Source: Acetothermia bacterium UBA7521
Lineage (GTDB): Bacteria > Bipolaricaulota > Bipolaricaulia > Bipolaricaulales > Bipolaricaulaceae
Direction of reading: 5' to 3'
Assembly: GCA_002479455.1 (NCBI GenBank)
Contig: DLNB01000033.1
Location: 37,431 to 101,430, forward strand
Length of the DNA: 64,000 bases
The notes below the pieces were generated by a model. That model was not told the origin of the DNA, searched no databases, and saw only the letters and a list, made by a program, of their open reading frames with translations. Positions 52,713-60,510 of the stretch are shown in pieces. The first letter of the stretch is position 1; each line of letters opens with the position of its first letter. Both the position numbers and the translations under genes were made by a program.

Positions 52713-53300
52713 TTACTGGTTCGCTTCCTCCAGTGCAACTCGCTCATCCTGTTTGCGGTAACGCCGACCACAAGAGGAACATAGCGCTCGTTCGGCTTCG
52801 AACTGGAGGCGGACGCCACATTGACACGCCCAGCCGATCTGGCGGGCGGGGACGCCGGCCATCAGGGCGTACGCGGGCACGTCCTTGGTCACCACCGCGC
52901 CGGCGGCGACGAACGCCCACGCGCCGATGGTCGTCCCGCACACGATGGTCGCGTTGGCGCCAATGGACGCGCCGTGCTTCACAACGGTCGTGGTGTAGTC
53001 CTCGGGGCGGTTGCGGGGGAACGCCGACCGCGGGGTGCGCACGTTGGTGAACACGCAGCTCGGACCGCAGAACACGTAGTCCTCCAAGACCACGCCTTCG
53101 TAGACGGATACGTTGTTCTGGATCTTCACGTGGTTCCCGATCTTCACCCGGTCGGCAACGAACACGTTCTGTCCCAGGCTGCACTTCTCCCCGATCTCTG
53201 CGGTGCCACTGACGTGGCTGAAGTGCCAGATCTTCGTACCCTTCCCAATCCTGACGCCTTCGTCCACATAGGCCGACTCGTGCGCGAAGTGCTCGCTCAT
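52713..53300 (-). CDS. wbpD: WbpD-like N-acetyltransferase
   Basis: A 195-aa left-handed beta-helix acyltransferase. It starts with [30 protein letters not shown] and continues with hexapeptide repeats ([35 protein letters not shown]). WbpD adds acetyl to the 3-amino group to give UDP-GlcNAc(3NAc)A. The C-terminal 30 residues hold [23 protein letters not shown], a zinc-ribbon-like tail often seen in this subgroup. It overlaps wbpB by 4 bp. Confidence 0.9.
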   Translation of the reverse strand: MSEHFAHESAYVDEGVRIGKGTKIWHFSHVSGTAEIGEKCSLGQNVFVADRVKIGNHVKIQNNVSVYEGVVLEDYVFCGPSCVFTNVRTPRSAFPRNRPEDYTTTVVKHGASIGANATIVCGTTIGAWAFVAAGAVVTKDVPAYALMAGVPARQIGWACQCGVRLQFEAERALCSSCGRRYRKQDERVALEEANQ

Positions 53301-54238
53301 CGTCCCTCCATCTGCCGCGTGGCTTGCTCCAAGACGCGCACGACTTTCACCGCGCTCCGTCCGTCGCTCACGGGGCGGGAGTGATCGCGGATGCACGTCA
53401 GGAAATGCTCCATCTCCAGTGTCAGCGGTTGAGCGGATCCGTGGAACGCGGTCTCCTCGCCCTCGTCCACGGGCTTCAGCCCGCCGCCGATGCGCTTGCG
53501 ATGCAGGGTGACGGTCTGCGTTCCCTCGTCGTAAACGAGCATTCCCTCTGACCCGACCACGGTCAGGCGGCGGCGCTTCTCGGGCCACAGCCACGACACG
53601 TGCACGTGGGCCCGGACGCCGCCTGGGAACGCAAGATGGAGGTAGGCGTCGTCGGCAATGCCGGGTTGCAGCGCGATCTGGCCGGCAGCCTGGGTGCGCT
53701 CGGGCGCCTGCCCGACGAGGTGGAGGAGCACGGCCACGTCGTGTACCCCCAGACTCCACAGGGCGTTCTCCACCGTGCGGACCGTGCCCAGGTTGAGCCT
53801 CTCCTGGTGCAGGCTCCACAGCTCGCCCAGGGCCTTGGAGTCAAGGTATGCCTTCATCCACCGCACGGCGGGCTGGTAGAGGAGGAGGTGCCCCACCATC
53901 AGCACCCTCCCGCGCTGTTCGGCGAGTTCAACGAGCTCCTCGGCGTCCCGGCTACAGAGCGCAATCGGTTTCTCGACGAACACGTGCTTCCCAGCGAGGA
54001 GGGCTTCCTTGGCGAGGGCGACGTGGGTGGCAGCCGGGGTGGCGATGGCGACCGCCGACAGCTTGGCCGCGAGGAGGGCGCGGTGGTCGGCGTAGAGGGG
54101 CACATCGGGATAAACGCCCTGCATCTGCTCGCGGAGGTCGGGCCGCACCTCGGCGATCCCTCCCAACGCCTTCAGCTCGTGGAGTGTCCGCGCGAGGTTC
54201 TTTCCCCAGCCTCCGGATCCGATCAGACCGACGCTCAT
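53297..54238 (-). CDS. wbpB: WbpB-like Gfo/Idh/MocA sugar oxidoreductase
   Basis: A 313-aa NAD-dependent dehydrogenase that should oxidise C3 of UDP-GlcNAcA. NAD motif [17 protein letters not shown], the catalytic [12 protein letters not shown]ys region, and the C-terminal beta sheet with [15 protein letters not shown]. The order wbpA-wbpB-wbpD with 4-bp overlaps, plus wbpE nearby, matches the Pseudomonas/Bordetella pathway genes, and that supports the specific call. Confidence 0.88.
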   Translation of the reverse strand: MSVGLIGSGGWGKNLARTLHELKALGGIAEVRPDLREQMQGVYPDVPLYADHRALLAAKLSAVAIATPAATHVALAKEALLAGKHVFVEKPIALCSRDAEELVELAEQRGRVLMVGHLLLYQPAVRWMKAYLDSKALGELWSLHQERLNLGTVRTVENALWSLGVHDVAVLLHLVGQAPERTQAAGQIALQPGIADDAYLHLAFPGGVRAHVHVSWLWPEKRRRLTVVGSEGMLVYDEGTQTVTLHRKRIGGGLKPVDEGEETAFHGSAQPLTLEMEHFLTCIRDHSRPVSDGRSAVKVVRVLEQATRQMEGR

Positions 54239-55548
54239 AGCAGGATTATCCTATCGCGGTTCTCTCGTACCGGGCAGGTCGCGTTGCGGGTGTCGAGCAC
54301 GTGCCGGGCGTGCTTCACCACCCAGGCGTAGTCGATGCCGGTGTGATCGGTGAGGATCACGACCAGATCTTGCGCCGCAATGAGGTCGGCCGTCAGGGGG
54401 ACGCTCTCCATGCCCAGCCCTCCATCACGGAACGCCGGCACATGGGGATCGTGATACACAACCTCGGCCCCGTCCGCGCGGAGCAGGTGAATCACCGACA
54501 GGGCGGGGGACTCGCGGAAGTCGTCGAGGTCCTTCTTGTACGCTACGCCCAGGGCGAGGATCTTCGCCCGGGACGGCGCCACGCCTACCTGGTTGAGCAC
54601 GCGGTGGACCTTCTCGCGCACGAACTCCGGCATCCGGCGGTTGATCTCGCCGGCGAGGGCGATGAAGCGCGTGTTGAAGTTGAGCTCCTTGGCCTTCCAC
54701 TCGAGGTAGTGGGGGTCCAAGGGGATACAGTGCCCCCCCACCCCCGGTCCGGGCCAGAACGGCATGATCCCGAACGGCTTGGTGAACGCTGCGCCCAACA
54801 CCTCCCACACGTTCAGGCCCATCCGGTCGCAGAGAAGCGTCAGCTCGTTCACCAGGGCGATGTTCACGGCGCGAAACGTGTTCTCGAACACCTTGACCAG
54901 CTCCGCGGCCTTGGCGCTGCTGAGCGGGACAACGTTCTCGATCGTCTGGGCATAGAACGTCTGCCCCACCTCGAGCGACGCAGGCCCCACCCCACCGACC
55001 ACTTTGGTGGTGTTCTTCGTGGTGTAGCGCTTGTTGCCCGGGTCCACGCGCTCGGGGGAGTGCACGAGAAAGAAGTCCTCGTCCACCCGCAAGCCCGATG
55101 AGGCGAGGATGGGCAGCATGACCTCCTCGGTGGTCCCGGGGTAGGTGGTGGACTCCAGGCTGATCAGCTGTCCGGGCCGGAGCTTGCGGGCAACCTCCCG
55201 CGTAACGCTCTCCACGTACGTGAGGTCCGGGGTCAGGTTCTTGGTCAGCGGCGTAGGCACGCAGATCACGATCACGTCCATCTCGGGGACGCGGGCGAAG
55301 TCCCTGTCAGCGTGGATGAGTCCCCGGGCAACGAGGTCCCGCAGTTCCTCGTCCCGCACGTCGCCGATGTAGTTCTGCCCGGCATTGACCTGTGCCGCAC
55401 GCCTCGGATTCTGCTCCACGCCGATCACGCGAAACCCGACTTTGGCCTTCTCCACGGCGAACGGAAGGCCGACGTACCCCAACCCGACCACGCCCACCAC
55501 CGCGGTGCGGTCCCGAACCTTCTTCAGAAGCGCATCCTGGATCGCCAT
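54235..55548 (-). CDS. wbpA: UDP-N-acetylglucosamine 6-dehydrogenase (WbpA type)
   Basis: A 437-aa UDP-sugar dehydrogenase. VVGVVGLGYVGLPFAVEKAKVGF is the NAD fold. TYPGTTEEVMLPIL, SPERVDPGNKRY and the catalytic Cys region GPGVGGHCIPLDPHYLEWKA follow, and then the UDP-binding C-terminal domain. The start is ATG 55548, after GAGGAGGA; the extra upstream codons do not fit the family. A TACTAT hexamer about 45 nt upstream marks a likely leadered promoter. Confidence 0.92.
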   Translation of the reverse strand: MAIQDALLKKVRDRTAVVGVVGLGYVGLPFAVEKAKVGFRVIGVEQNPRRAAQVNAGQNYIGDVRDEELRDLVARGLIHADRDFARVPEMDVIVICVPTPLTKNLTPDLTYVESVTREVARKLRPGQLISLESTTYPGTTEEVMLPILASSGLRVDEDFFLVHSPERVDPGNKRYTTKNTTKVVGGVGPASLEVGQTFYAQTIENVVPLSSAKAAELVKVFENTFRAVNIALVNELTLLCDRMGLNVWEVLGAAFTKPFGIMPFWPGPGVGGHCIPLDPHYLEWKAKELNFNTRFIALAGEINRRMPEFVREKVHRVLNQVGVAPSRAKILALGVAYKKDLDDFRESPALSVIHLLRADGAEVVYHDPHVPAFRDGGLGMESVPLTADLIAAQDLVVILTDHTGIDYAWVVKHARHVLDTRNATCPVRENRDRIILL

Positions 55549-55642
55549 CAGTCCTCCTCGGAGACCATTACGTGGATCGATAGTATGCACCCGTTCGCAG
55601 CTTTCTCGCAACGGCGATTCCTCGCCACCAACGGGCGACTCC

Positions 55643-56671
55643 CTACCCGTTACTCCTGGCGGGGGGGCTGGACTCCGTGTTGGGCGATGAGGTCAGACGA
55701 TCGGCGCCCGGTGCCGGATCCCTCCTCATCCCGTGGACGAAGAACACGAGCAGGACCCCCAGGAACAGCCCCAGCACGCCCGCCACGGCCAGGTTCATCT
55801 TCAGGCTCGGCTTCAACGGCCCGGAAAGGGCTAATCCACGCACGGTGGTGATCGGACTCGGGGGCGCAACGAGGACCTCGCGCAGCGCGGCTCCCTCTTC
55901 GTCCAAGGCCACAAGACCTGTCACGAGGCCTGCCCACCCCGCGATCCCCGCCACGTACGCTGAACCGAGCCGGTCCATCTCGTCGAGGGCCACTTCCGCC
56001 ACCTGGAGTCGGCTGTAGAGAACGTCCAGCTCTTTCTGAACGAGGTATCCCCGTACGGTCGCGTTGGCCCCCACGCTGAGGCCGAGTTGGGCCGGGTCGT
56101 TCTGCACGCGGGAGATCTCGGCCCGCAGCCGGTCGCGGGTAGCCACGGTTGCCTCCCTCACACGTTGGAGTTCCTCATCCCACGCTGCCCGACGTGACTG
56201 CAGCGCCGCTCGCTCGGAGCTCAGCTCGGCCAACCGAGAGGTCGCTGCTTCGGCAACCCCGGCCCGAAGATCTTCGTGAAGCGCGGTGAGCACTCGGTTG
56301 AAGACCTCGGTCAACTCCGCGGGCGCGACGGTGCTCTGGGCTGCAAGCTGGATGAACGCGCCTTGCGCCTTTGCAGTCAGCGCTGCAGGCAGCCACTCCG
56401 CGGACACGGCGGCTCCTCGAACGGCCCGGCTCAGAAGCTGGGGATCTTGGACCCGTTCGATCACCCACTGCACCGTCGGCGGGGTGTACGCCGTGGGCAT
56501 CTCCGCTGACCTGACCACGGCCAGAAGCGCCTCAGCTCGGTACTGGGCGGGAGCACGTAGGGTCAAGACGACGGCAAGGGCAACGGCGACTGCTACCACC
56601 CCGACGAGGATCCACTTCCCTCTCCACAGGATGCACACGTACTCTCGTAGATCAACCTCGTACTCGTCCAT
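55643..56671 (-). CDS. Wzz-like chain-length determinant
   Basis: A 342-aa protein of the Wzz/PCP family. Membrane helix 1 is at WILVGVVAVAVALAVVLTL (about 19-37). A periplasmic coiled coil (residues about 120-260) follows, and helix 2 is MNLAVAGVLGLFLGVLLVFFV near the C-terminus, preceded by a Pro-rich segment (APPSPITTVRGLALSGPLKP). It sets polymer length in the Wzy pathway. No tyrosine-kinase domain is attached. ATG 56671 is chosen over a longer frame in repeat DNA; GTG 56683 is possible. Confidence 0.88.
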   Translation of the reverse strand: MDEYEVDLREYVCILWRGKWILVGVVAVAVALAVVLTLRAPAQYRAEALLAVVRSAEMPTAYTPPTVQWVIERVQDPQLLSRAVRGAAVSAEWLPAALTAKAQGAFIQLAAQSTVAPAELTEVFNRVLTALHEDLRAGVAEAATSRLAELSSERAALQSRRAAWDEELQRVREATVATRDRLRAEISRVQNDPAQLGLSVGANATVRGYLVQKELDVLYSRLQVAEVALDEMDRLGSAYVAGIAGWAGLVTGLVALDEEGAALREVLVAPPSPITTVRGLALSGPLKPSLKMNLAVAGVLGLFLGVLLVFFVHGMRRDPAPGADRLTSSPNTESSPPARSNG

Positions 56672-56788
56672 CGGTCTGTCCACCCCCGCGTTAAGCGAAG
56701 TGCTACTCCTTGAGATCCCACAGACTACCCTGAACAGGCGATCGGGGGCAAACGCGGCTGCTCGAGGGGCACAGGGTGAAGGCTGATG

Positions 56789-56911
56789 AAAGGCCGTCGG
56801 GGACAAGCCCCGACGCTACAGGAACCATCGAATCGACGGCGGGCATGAGGCCCGCCGCTACGGAATAGGGACCCGGGGTCTGCACCGTCGCACCTTGTGT
56901 GCGACGGCCGT
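56789..56911. repeat. Hairpin-repeat cluster in the 310-bp gap 56672-56981
   Basis: Units are GTCGGGG/CCCCGAC (56796-56814), GGCGGGC/GCCCGCC (56838-56856) and GTCGCAC/GTGCGAC (56887-56905), with a degenerate fourth at about 56926-56945. The linker GGAACCATCGAATCGACGG and the phrase GAATAGGGACCCGGGGT recur at 58.9 kb. The rest of the gap, 56672-56788, contains the likely wzz promoter region but no gene that I can support. Confidence 0.88.
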
Positions 56912-56981
56912 TCGGCGCCTTCCGCAGCGTCGCAGCTCTCTTGCGCAGCCAAAGGGTCAGCGCGGTGCAGCGCACAGGCTG

Positions 56982-57272
56982 CTACATCAGAGGGTTGCGA
57001 CCTCGGAGCTGGGAGATGAGCGCATCGTAGTCGGCATGGCTTCCGATCCAGAACCACACGACTACCTCACCCTCGACCCAGCCAAGCGCGCGGTGGTACA
57101 GCCCGATACGGATCGAGTAGATGGGCTCCGTGGGGTGGACGCGGCGAAAACGCAGGCTTGGGTGACGAGGGTTCTCCTTGAACAGTGTGTAAGCCCGTCT
57201 TGCTGTACGATGGGCTTCCCCGGGCAGGGCTGCGAGGGCCTGCCGGAAGCGATGGCTGGTCCTCGACTTCAC
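56982..57272 (-). CDS. RelE/ParE-like toxin
   Basis: A 96-aa protein: FRQALAALPGEAHRTARRAYTLFKENPRHPSLRFRRVHPTEPIYSIRIGLYHRALGWVEGEVVVWFWIGSHADYDALI. This is a well-recognised RelE-superfamily group with the terminal SHADYD motif. Start ATG 57272 overlaps the antitoxin stop by 4 bp. Confidence 0.87.
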   Translation of the reverse strand: MKSRTSHRFRQALAALPGEAHRTARRAYTLFKENPRHPSLRFRRVHPTEPIYSIRIGLYHRALGWVEGEVVVWFWIGSHADYDALISQLRGRNPLM

Positions 57273-57490
57273 AGCGCCGATTTGTCCAGCGATCGGGTCT
57301 TCTTCGCCCGGAACTCGTCCCGGGCCTCGCCCGCGAGTTGCCTGAGTTCAGGTTGAGACAGAGCAAACGCCTCCTGCCACCGCTGCTCCGACTGGATCTC
57401 CTCAAGAATCCACTCCGCAAGCGCACGCTGATCGTCTTCGGGCAGTCTGGCTGCCTCGCTGAACGCTCTCTCCAGCAGCTTGCTCGCCAC
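57269..57490 (-). CDS. Antitoxin of the RelE-like pair
   Basis: A 73-aa helical protein: MASKLLERAFSEAARLPEDDQRALAEWILEEIQSEQRWQEAFALSQPELRQLAGEARDEFRAKKTRSLD. It has the size and layout of Phd/RelB-like addiction partners with this toxin group. GGTGGGAGAGT precedes the ATG. Confidence 0.8.
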   Translation of the reverse strand: MASKLLERAFSEAARLPEDDQRALAEWILEEIQSEQRWQEAFALSQPELRQLAGEARDEFRAKKTRSLDKSAL

Positions 57491-57585
57491 TCTCCCACCT
57501 CCAGTCTGATTCTACAGCCTGGGGCGCTACGCCACCGGCGCAAAGCGGTGACACGGTGGACGCTCTCGCGGAACAAGAGTGAGAG

Positions 57586-57606
57586 GGAGTCTGGAGTCGA
57601 GAGTCA
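57586..57606. repeat. Short heptad array in the 582-bp gap 57491-58072
   Basis: GGAGTCT, GGAGTCG and AGAGTCA, then a phase slip (TCGAGTCG). The long gap also contains a degenerate hairpin unit (57838-57863), a galE remnant (57894-58027) and about 220 bp (57615-57835) with no recognisable gene. Confidence 0.82.
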
Positions 57607-57893
57607 TCGAGTCGCTGACTGGGGAGCCGAGAGCCCGTAAGGGCGGTGAGGTAGGGGTGGAGGGAGCCAGCTCGCCGCCGGGCCTGCCATAGGGACTCTG
57701 AACGCTGACCCTTCTCTCCCACTGCTCTGCAACCTGAAACAGACTCAGGGCCTCGTGGACGATCCAGACCGGCCGTGTCCTGCCGAGCTTGGCCTCCACG
57801 GCATCGGGGGCGGCCTTGGGTCTCCCCAGCACCCGACAGCGGCATGAAGCCCGCCGCTACACAACCACCGTGGAGGTCCGACGCTACCGACTG

Positions 57894-58027
57894 CGGGTCA
57901 TCCACCGCCAGGCGGTGTTTACGATGACGTCGAGCGGCGCGACTGCGGCTCCCAACCCAGGTCGCGCTTCGCCCGTGAGGGGTCGGCGACATGCGCGGCG
58001 GGGTCCCCGGCCAGCGCCGGCCTCTAC
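57894..58027 (-). pseudogene. Degraded fragment of a galE 3' end
   Basis: About 134 bp align in order with the 3' end of galE and its downstream flank at 59090-59225. On the minus strand the fragment reads GDPAAHVADPSRAKRDLGWEPQ and then diverges, against GDPTSLVADPSRAKRDLGWEPQ in GalE. A hairpin unit of the same family lies next to both copies. It is a duplicated, decayed piece of galE or of a lost paralogue. Confidence 0.85.
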
Positions 58028-58072
58028 GAACCTCGGGTACCCCTCCCGTACACCCGATCCTAGGCCCGAGGT

Positions 58073-58426
58073 CTATGCGGATCGGCCACACGCGCTTCTC
58101 TCGTAGACCCAGACCGTCTCTTCGTGAAGGTCCCGCCCGAACCGACCGCGCTCAGGGAGGGTCGCCCACTCTTCTTCCGTGTACACCACAAGCTCTGCCG
58201 GAACGGGAAGCTCGGTCAGGTCCCACACGTTCGCTCGTCGGTGGAACGGAAGGCCGCTCTGCGCGACGACGGCCACAAGATCGAGGTCGCTTCCCACCCC
58301 CCAGTCTCCCCGGGCGTACGAGCCGAAGTAGCCGATGCGCAACACCTCCGGACGGTCTCGCCCAGCGGCGGCCGCCCATGGGCGCACCGCGCGGTCGACC
58401 TCTGCCTTGCTAGGCCATCTGAGCAC
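58073..58426 (-). CDS. Nucleotidyltransferase of an NTase/HEPN pair
   Basis: A 117-aa MNT-type nucleotidyltransferase with IGYFGSYARGDWGVGSDLDLVAVV (GS, D-x-D) and an acid in PAELVVYTEEEW. I start it at GTG 58426, overlapping the HEPN stop by 17 bp; ATG 58453 is an alternative. Gene order is HEPN first and NTase second, the reverse of the 48-kb pairs. Confidence 0.83.
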   Translation of the reverse strand: MLRWPSKAEVDRAVRPWAAAAGRDRPEVLRIGYFGSYARGDWGVGSDLDLVAVVAQSGLPFHRRANVWDLTELPVPAELVVYTEEEWATLPERGRFGRDLHEETVWVYERSACGRSA

Positions 58427-58799
58427 GGACGAACGCAAGGATCTCACGGGCATGGCGCAGCGCCTCCTCGCTCTGCAGGGGGCCATAGTGCTCGTAGGGC
58501 GCCCCGGTGGGATGGGCATTGGGATACCGCGATGGGATGTAGAAGTTGTCCAGAACGCGCCCCCTCTCGATCAAGTCTTGGGACGGCTTGGCGGAACGTG
58601 GTAGCTCCGCCAGGAGTTTGGCCACCACGTGTCCCCACGCTTCCTGGCCTAAGTGTAGATGCAGACCCTTCACGGCCTTCTCCGCTGCCTGGTGGGAAGC
58701 AAAGCAGGCCCACTCGTGGCGTCCTCCCCGATGCGATTCCTCGGCATGGAGAAGATCGCGCTCGGCTTGCGCAAGCCAGTCTCGGGCACGGTTGGTCAT
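58410..58799 (-). CDS. HEPN-domain protein
   Basis: A 129-aa HEPN protein: MTNRARDWLAQAERDLLHAEESHRGGRHEWACFASHQAAEKAVKGLHLHLGQEAWGHVVAKLL. FYIPSRYPNAHP follows. It has the substrate-binding HEPN form (ACFASHQAAEKAVK) and lacks the R-x4-6-H RNase motif in the usual place. It is upstream of and overlaps an NTase, and may be an inactive HEPN or a different toxin type. Confidence 0.85.
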   Translation of the reverse strand: MTNRARDWLAQAERDLLHAEESHRGGRHEWACFASHQAAEKAVKGLHLHLGQEAWGHVVAKLLAELPRSAKPSQDLIERGRVLDNFYIPSRYPNAHPTGAPYEHYGPLQSEEALRHAREILAFVRAQMA

Positions 58800-58867
58800 G
58801 ATCTCCACCTGCTTGCCATTCTACCGCGAACGCGGCGGCGAACAGCAGGCCCGCCGATGAACCCGCC

Positions 58868-59082
58868 CTGCGGCCGTCGGGGACAGGCCCCGACGCTACA
58901 GGGACCATCGAATCGACGGCGGGCGTGAAGCCCGCTGCTCCACAACCACCGCGGAGGTCCGACGCTACGGAATAGGGACCCGGGGTTCGTAGCGTCGCAC
59001 CTTGTGTGCGACGGCCGTTCGAAGCCTTCCGTGGCGTCGCAGGCAGGCCTGCGACGAAAGGCCGTCGGGGACAAGCCCCGAC
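58868..59082. repeat. Hairpin-repeat cluster, five units
   Basis: Units are GTCGGGG/CCCCGAC (58876-58894), GGCGGGC/GCCCGC (58918-58935), GTCGCAC/GTGCGAC (58994-59012), GTCGCAGG/CCTGCGAC (about 59036-59054) and GTCGGGG/CCCCGAC (59064-59082). It ends at the galE stop. Its first 150 bp resemble the 56.8-kb cluster unit by unit and in its linkers. Confidence 0.88.
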
Positions 59083-59083
59083 G

Positions 59084-60052
59084 CTACAGAGGGCGGAGCA
59101 TCCACCGCCATGCGCTCTCCACGATCGGGTCGAGCGCGGTGAACTGCGGCTCCCAGCCGAGATCGCGCTTCGCTCGGGACGGGTCGGCGACGAGGGAGGT
59201 CGGGTCCCCGGCCCGGCGCGGGGCCTCCACGGCCCGGATCTCACGCCCGCTCGCCCGCCGGCAAGCCGCAACGACCTCGCGCACCGTGTGCCCGTGGCCT
59301 GTACCGAGGTTGTAGGCCGGCGCTGCCCGCCCCTCCTCCAGCGCCCGCAGGGCGAGGACGTGGGCCCGGGCGAGATCCGTCACGTGGATGTAGTCCCGGA
59401 CCGCGGTCCCGTCCTTCGTCTCGTAGTCGGTACCGAAGATCTGCACCTGGGACCGCTTCCCGATCGCGGCTTCGAGCACGATCGGGATGAGATGGGTCTC
59501 GGGATCGTGGATCTCGCCGATCTCGCCCTCGGGATCGGAACCGGCGGCGTTGAAGTAGCGCAGGGAGACGTGGCGCAGCCCGTGGGCGACCCCGTAGTCG
59601 TGAAGCACGCCCTCGAAGATGAGCTTCGTCCGACCGTAGGGGTTCTTCGGCTCCTTGGGGTGGTCCTCGGGGATCGGCACCCGCACAGGATCTCCGTACA
59701 CGGCGGCGCTCGACGAGAACACGATCGTCTTCACCGCAGCCTCGACCATGGCGTCGAGAAGCGCCAGCCCACACCCGACGTTGTTGTAGTAGTACTTCGC
59801 GGGGTTTTCCACCGACTCGGGGACAGAGGTGTGTGCGGCGAAGTGAACCACCGCCTGGATGGGGTAGCGTTGGAACGTGCGTCGGAGAAGGCCGGCGTCG
59901 GAGAGGTCCCCGTGGACGAACTCGCGGCACAGGACGAGCTCGCGGTGGCCTGCCGACAGGTTGTCCAGCGCCACCACCTCGCGCCCGTCGCGCAGCAGTT
60001 CCTTGATCGTGTGGCTTCCGATGTACCCCGCCCCGCCTGTGACCAGGATCAT
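59084..60052 (-). CDS. galE: UDP-glucose 4-epimerase
   Basis: A 322-aa short-chain dehydrogenase/epimerase: MILVTGGAGYIGSHTIKELL, the catalytic Ser (VFSSSAAVYG) and Tyr-x3-Lys (NPYGRTKLIFE), then VADPSRAKRDLGWEP at the end. It interconverts UDP-Glc/UDP-Gal (or the N-acetyl forms), giving donors for the glycan. ATG 60052 overlaps the hicA stop by 4 bp and has GAGGAGGAAGG upstream, so it is coupled to the toxin gene. Confidence 0.95.
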   Translation of the reverse strand: MILVTGGAGYIGSHTIKELLRDGREVVALDNLSAGHRELVLCREFVHGDLSDAGLLRRTFQRYPIQAVVHFAAHTSVPESVENPAKYYYNNVGCGLALLDAMVEAAVKTIVFSSSAAVYGDPVRVPIPEDHPKEPKNPYGRTKLIFEGVLHDYGVAHGLRHVSLRYFNAAGSDPEGEIGEIHDPETHLIPIVLEAAIGKRSQVQIFGTDYETKDGTAVRDYIHVTDLARAHVLALRALEEGRAAPAYNLGTGHGHTVREVVAACRRASGREIRAVEAPRRAGDPTSLVADPSRAKRDLGWEPQFTALDPIVESAWRWMLRPL

Positions 60053-60276
60053 CCTTCCTCCTCTAGACCGGCTTCCGTCAGTCTGGCATCCCGAAGGATG
60101 CTTCTCACGAGTTTGGGATGGAGGGTCCGCGATCCATGAACGGGCACGGTGACTCGCTTTCCCTGTGCGTTCCGGTAGATGCGGTGACTCCCTCTTTGTC
60201 GCACGAACTGAAAACCCGCACGCTCCAGCGCCGCGATGACCTCGTCCGCCTTCCAGCGTGGCGTTCTACGGCTCAA
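60049..60276 (-). CDS. hicA: HicA-type toxin
   Basis: A 75-aa toxin: SRRTPRWKADEVIAALERAGFQFVRQRGSHRIYRNAQGKRVTVPVHGSRTLHPKLVRSILRDARLTEAGL, with the catalytic His in GSHRIY. The start is TTG 60276, whose bases overlap the hicB TGA. The stop overlaps the galE ATG. The operon order is rmlA-hicB-hicA-galE. Confidence 0.9.
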   Translation of the reverse strand: MSRRTPRWKADEVIAALERAGFQFVRQRGSHRIYRNAQGKRVTVPVHGSRTLHPKLVRSILRDARLTEAGLEEEG

Positions 60277-60497
60277 ACCGTCACTTCCACTGAGGTCAAG
60301 CTGACCGACTCCACAGTGGGTACTTCCTCTCCACACGCCAGCCTGTCTTCCACGTGAAGAAGGATGGCCTCCCGGATGTTCGCCAGCGTCTCCTCGTACG
60401 TCTCCCCCTGGGTGTAACACCCCTGCAGCTCGGGGCACATCGCCACATACCCGTCCGCGTCATGCTCGACGACCACGGAGAACCAGAAGCGCTTCAT
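60273..60497 (-). CDS. hicB: HicB-type antitoxin
   Basis: A 74-aa HicB fold protein: FWFSVVVEHDADGYVAMCPELQGCYTQGETYEETLANIREAILLHVEDRL. ATG 60497 is preceded by GGAGGTGTCCGAG. It starts 13 bp after the rmlA stop and overlaps hicA by 4 bp. Confidence 0.9.
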   Translation of the reverse strand: MKRFWFSVVVEHDADGYVAMCPELQGCYTQGETYEETLANIREAILLHVEDRLACGEEVPTVESVSLTSVEVTV

Positions 60498-60510
60498 CTC
60501 GGACACCTCC

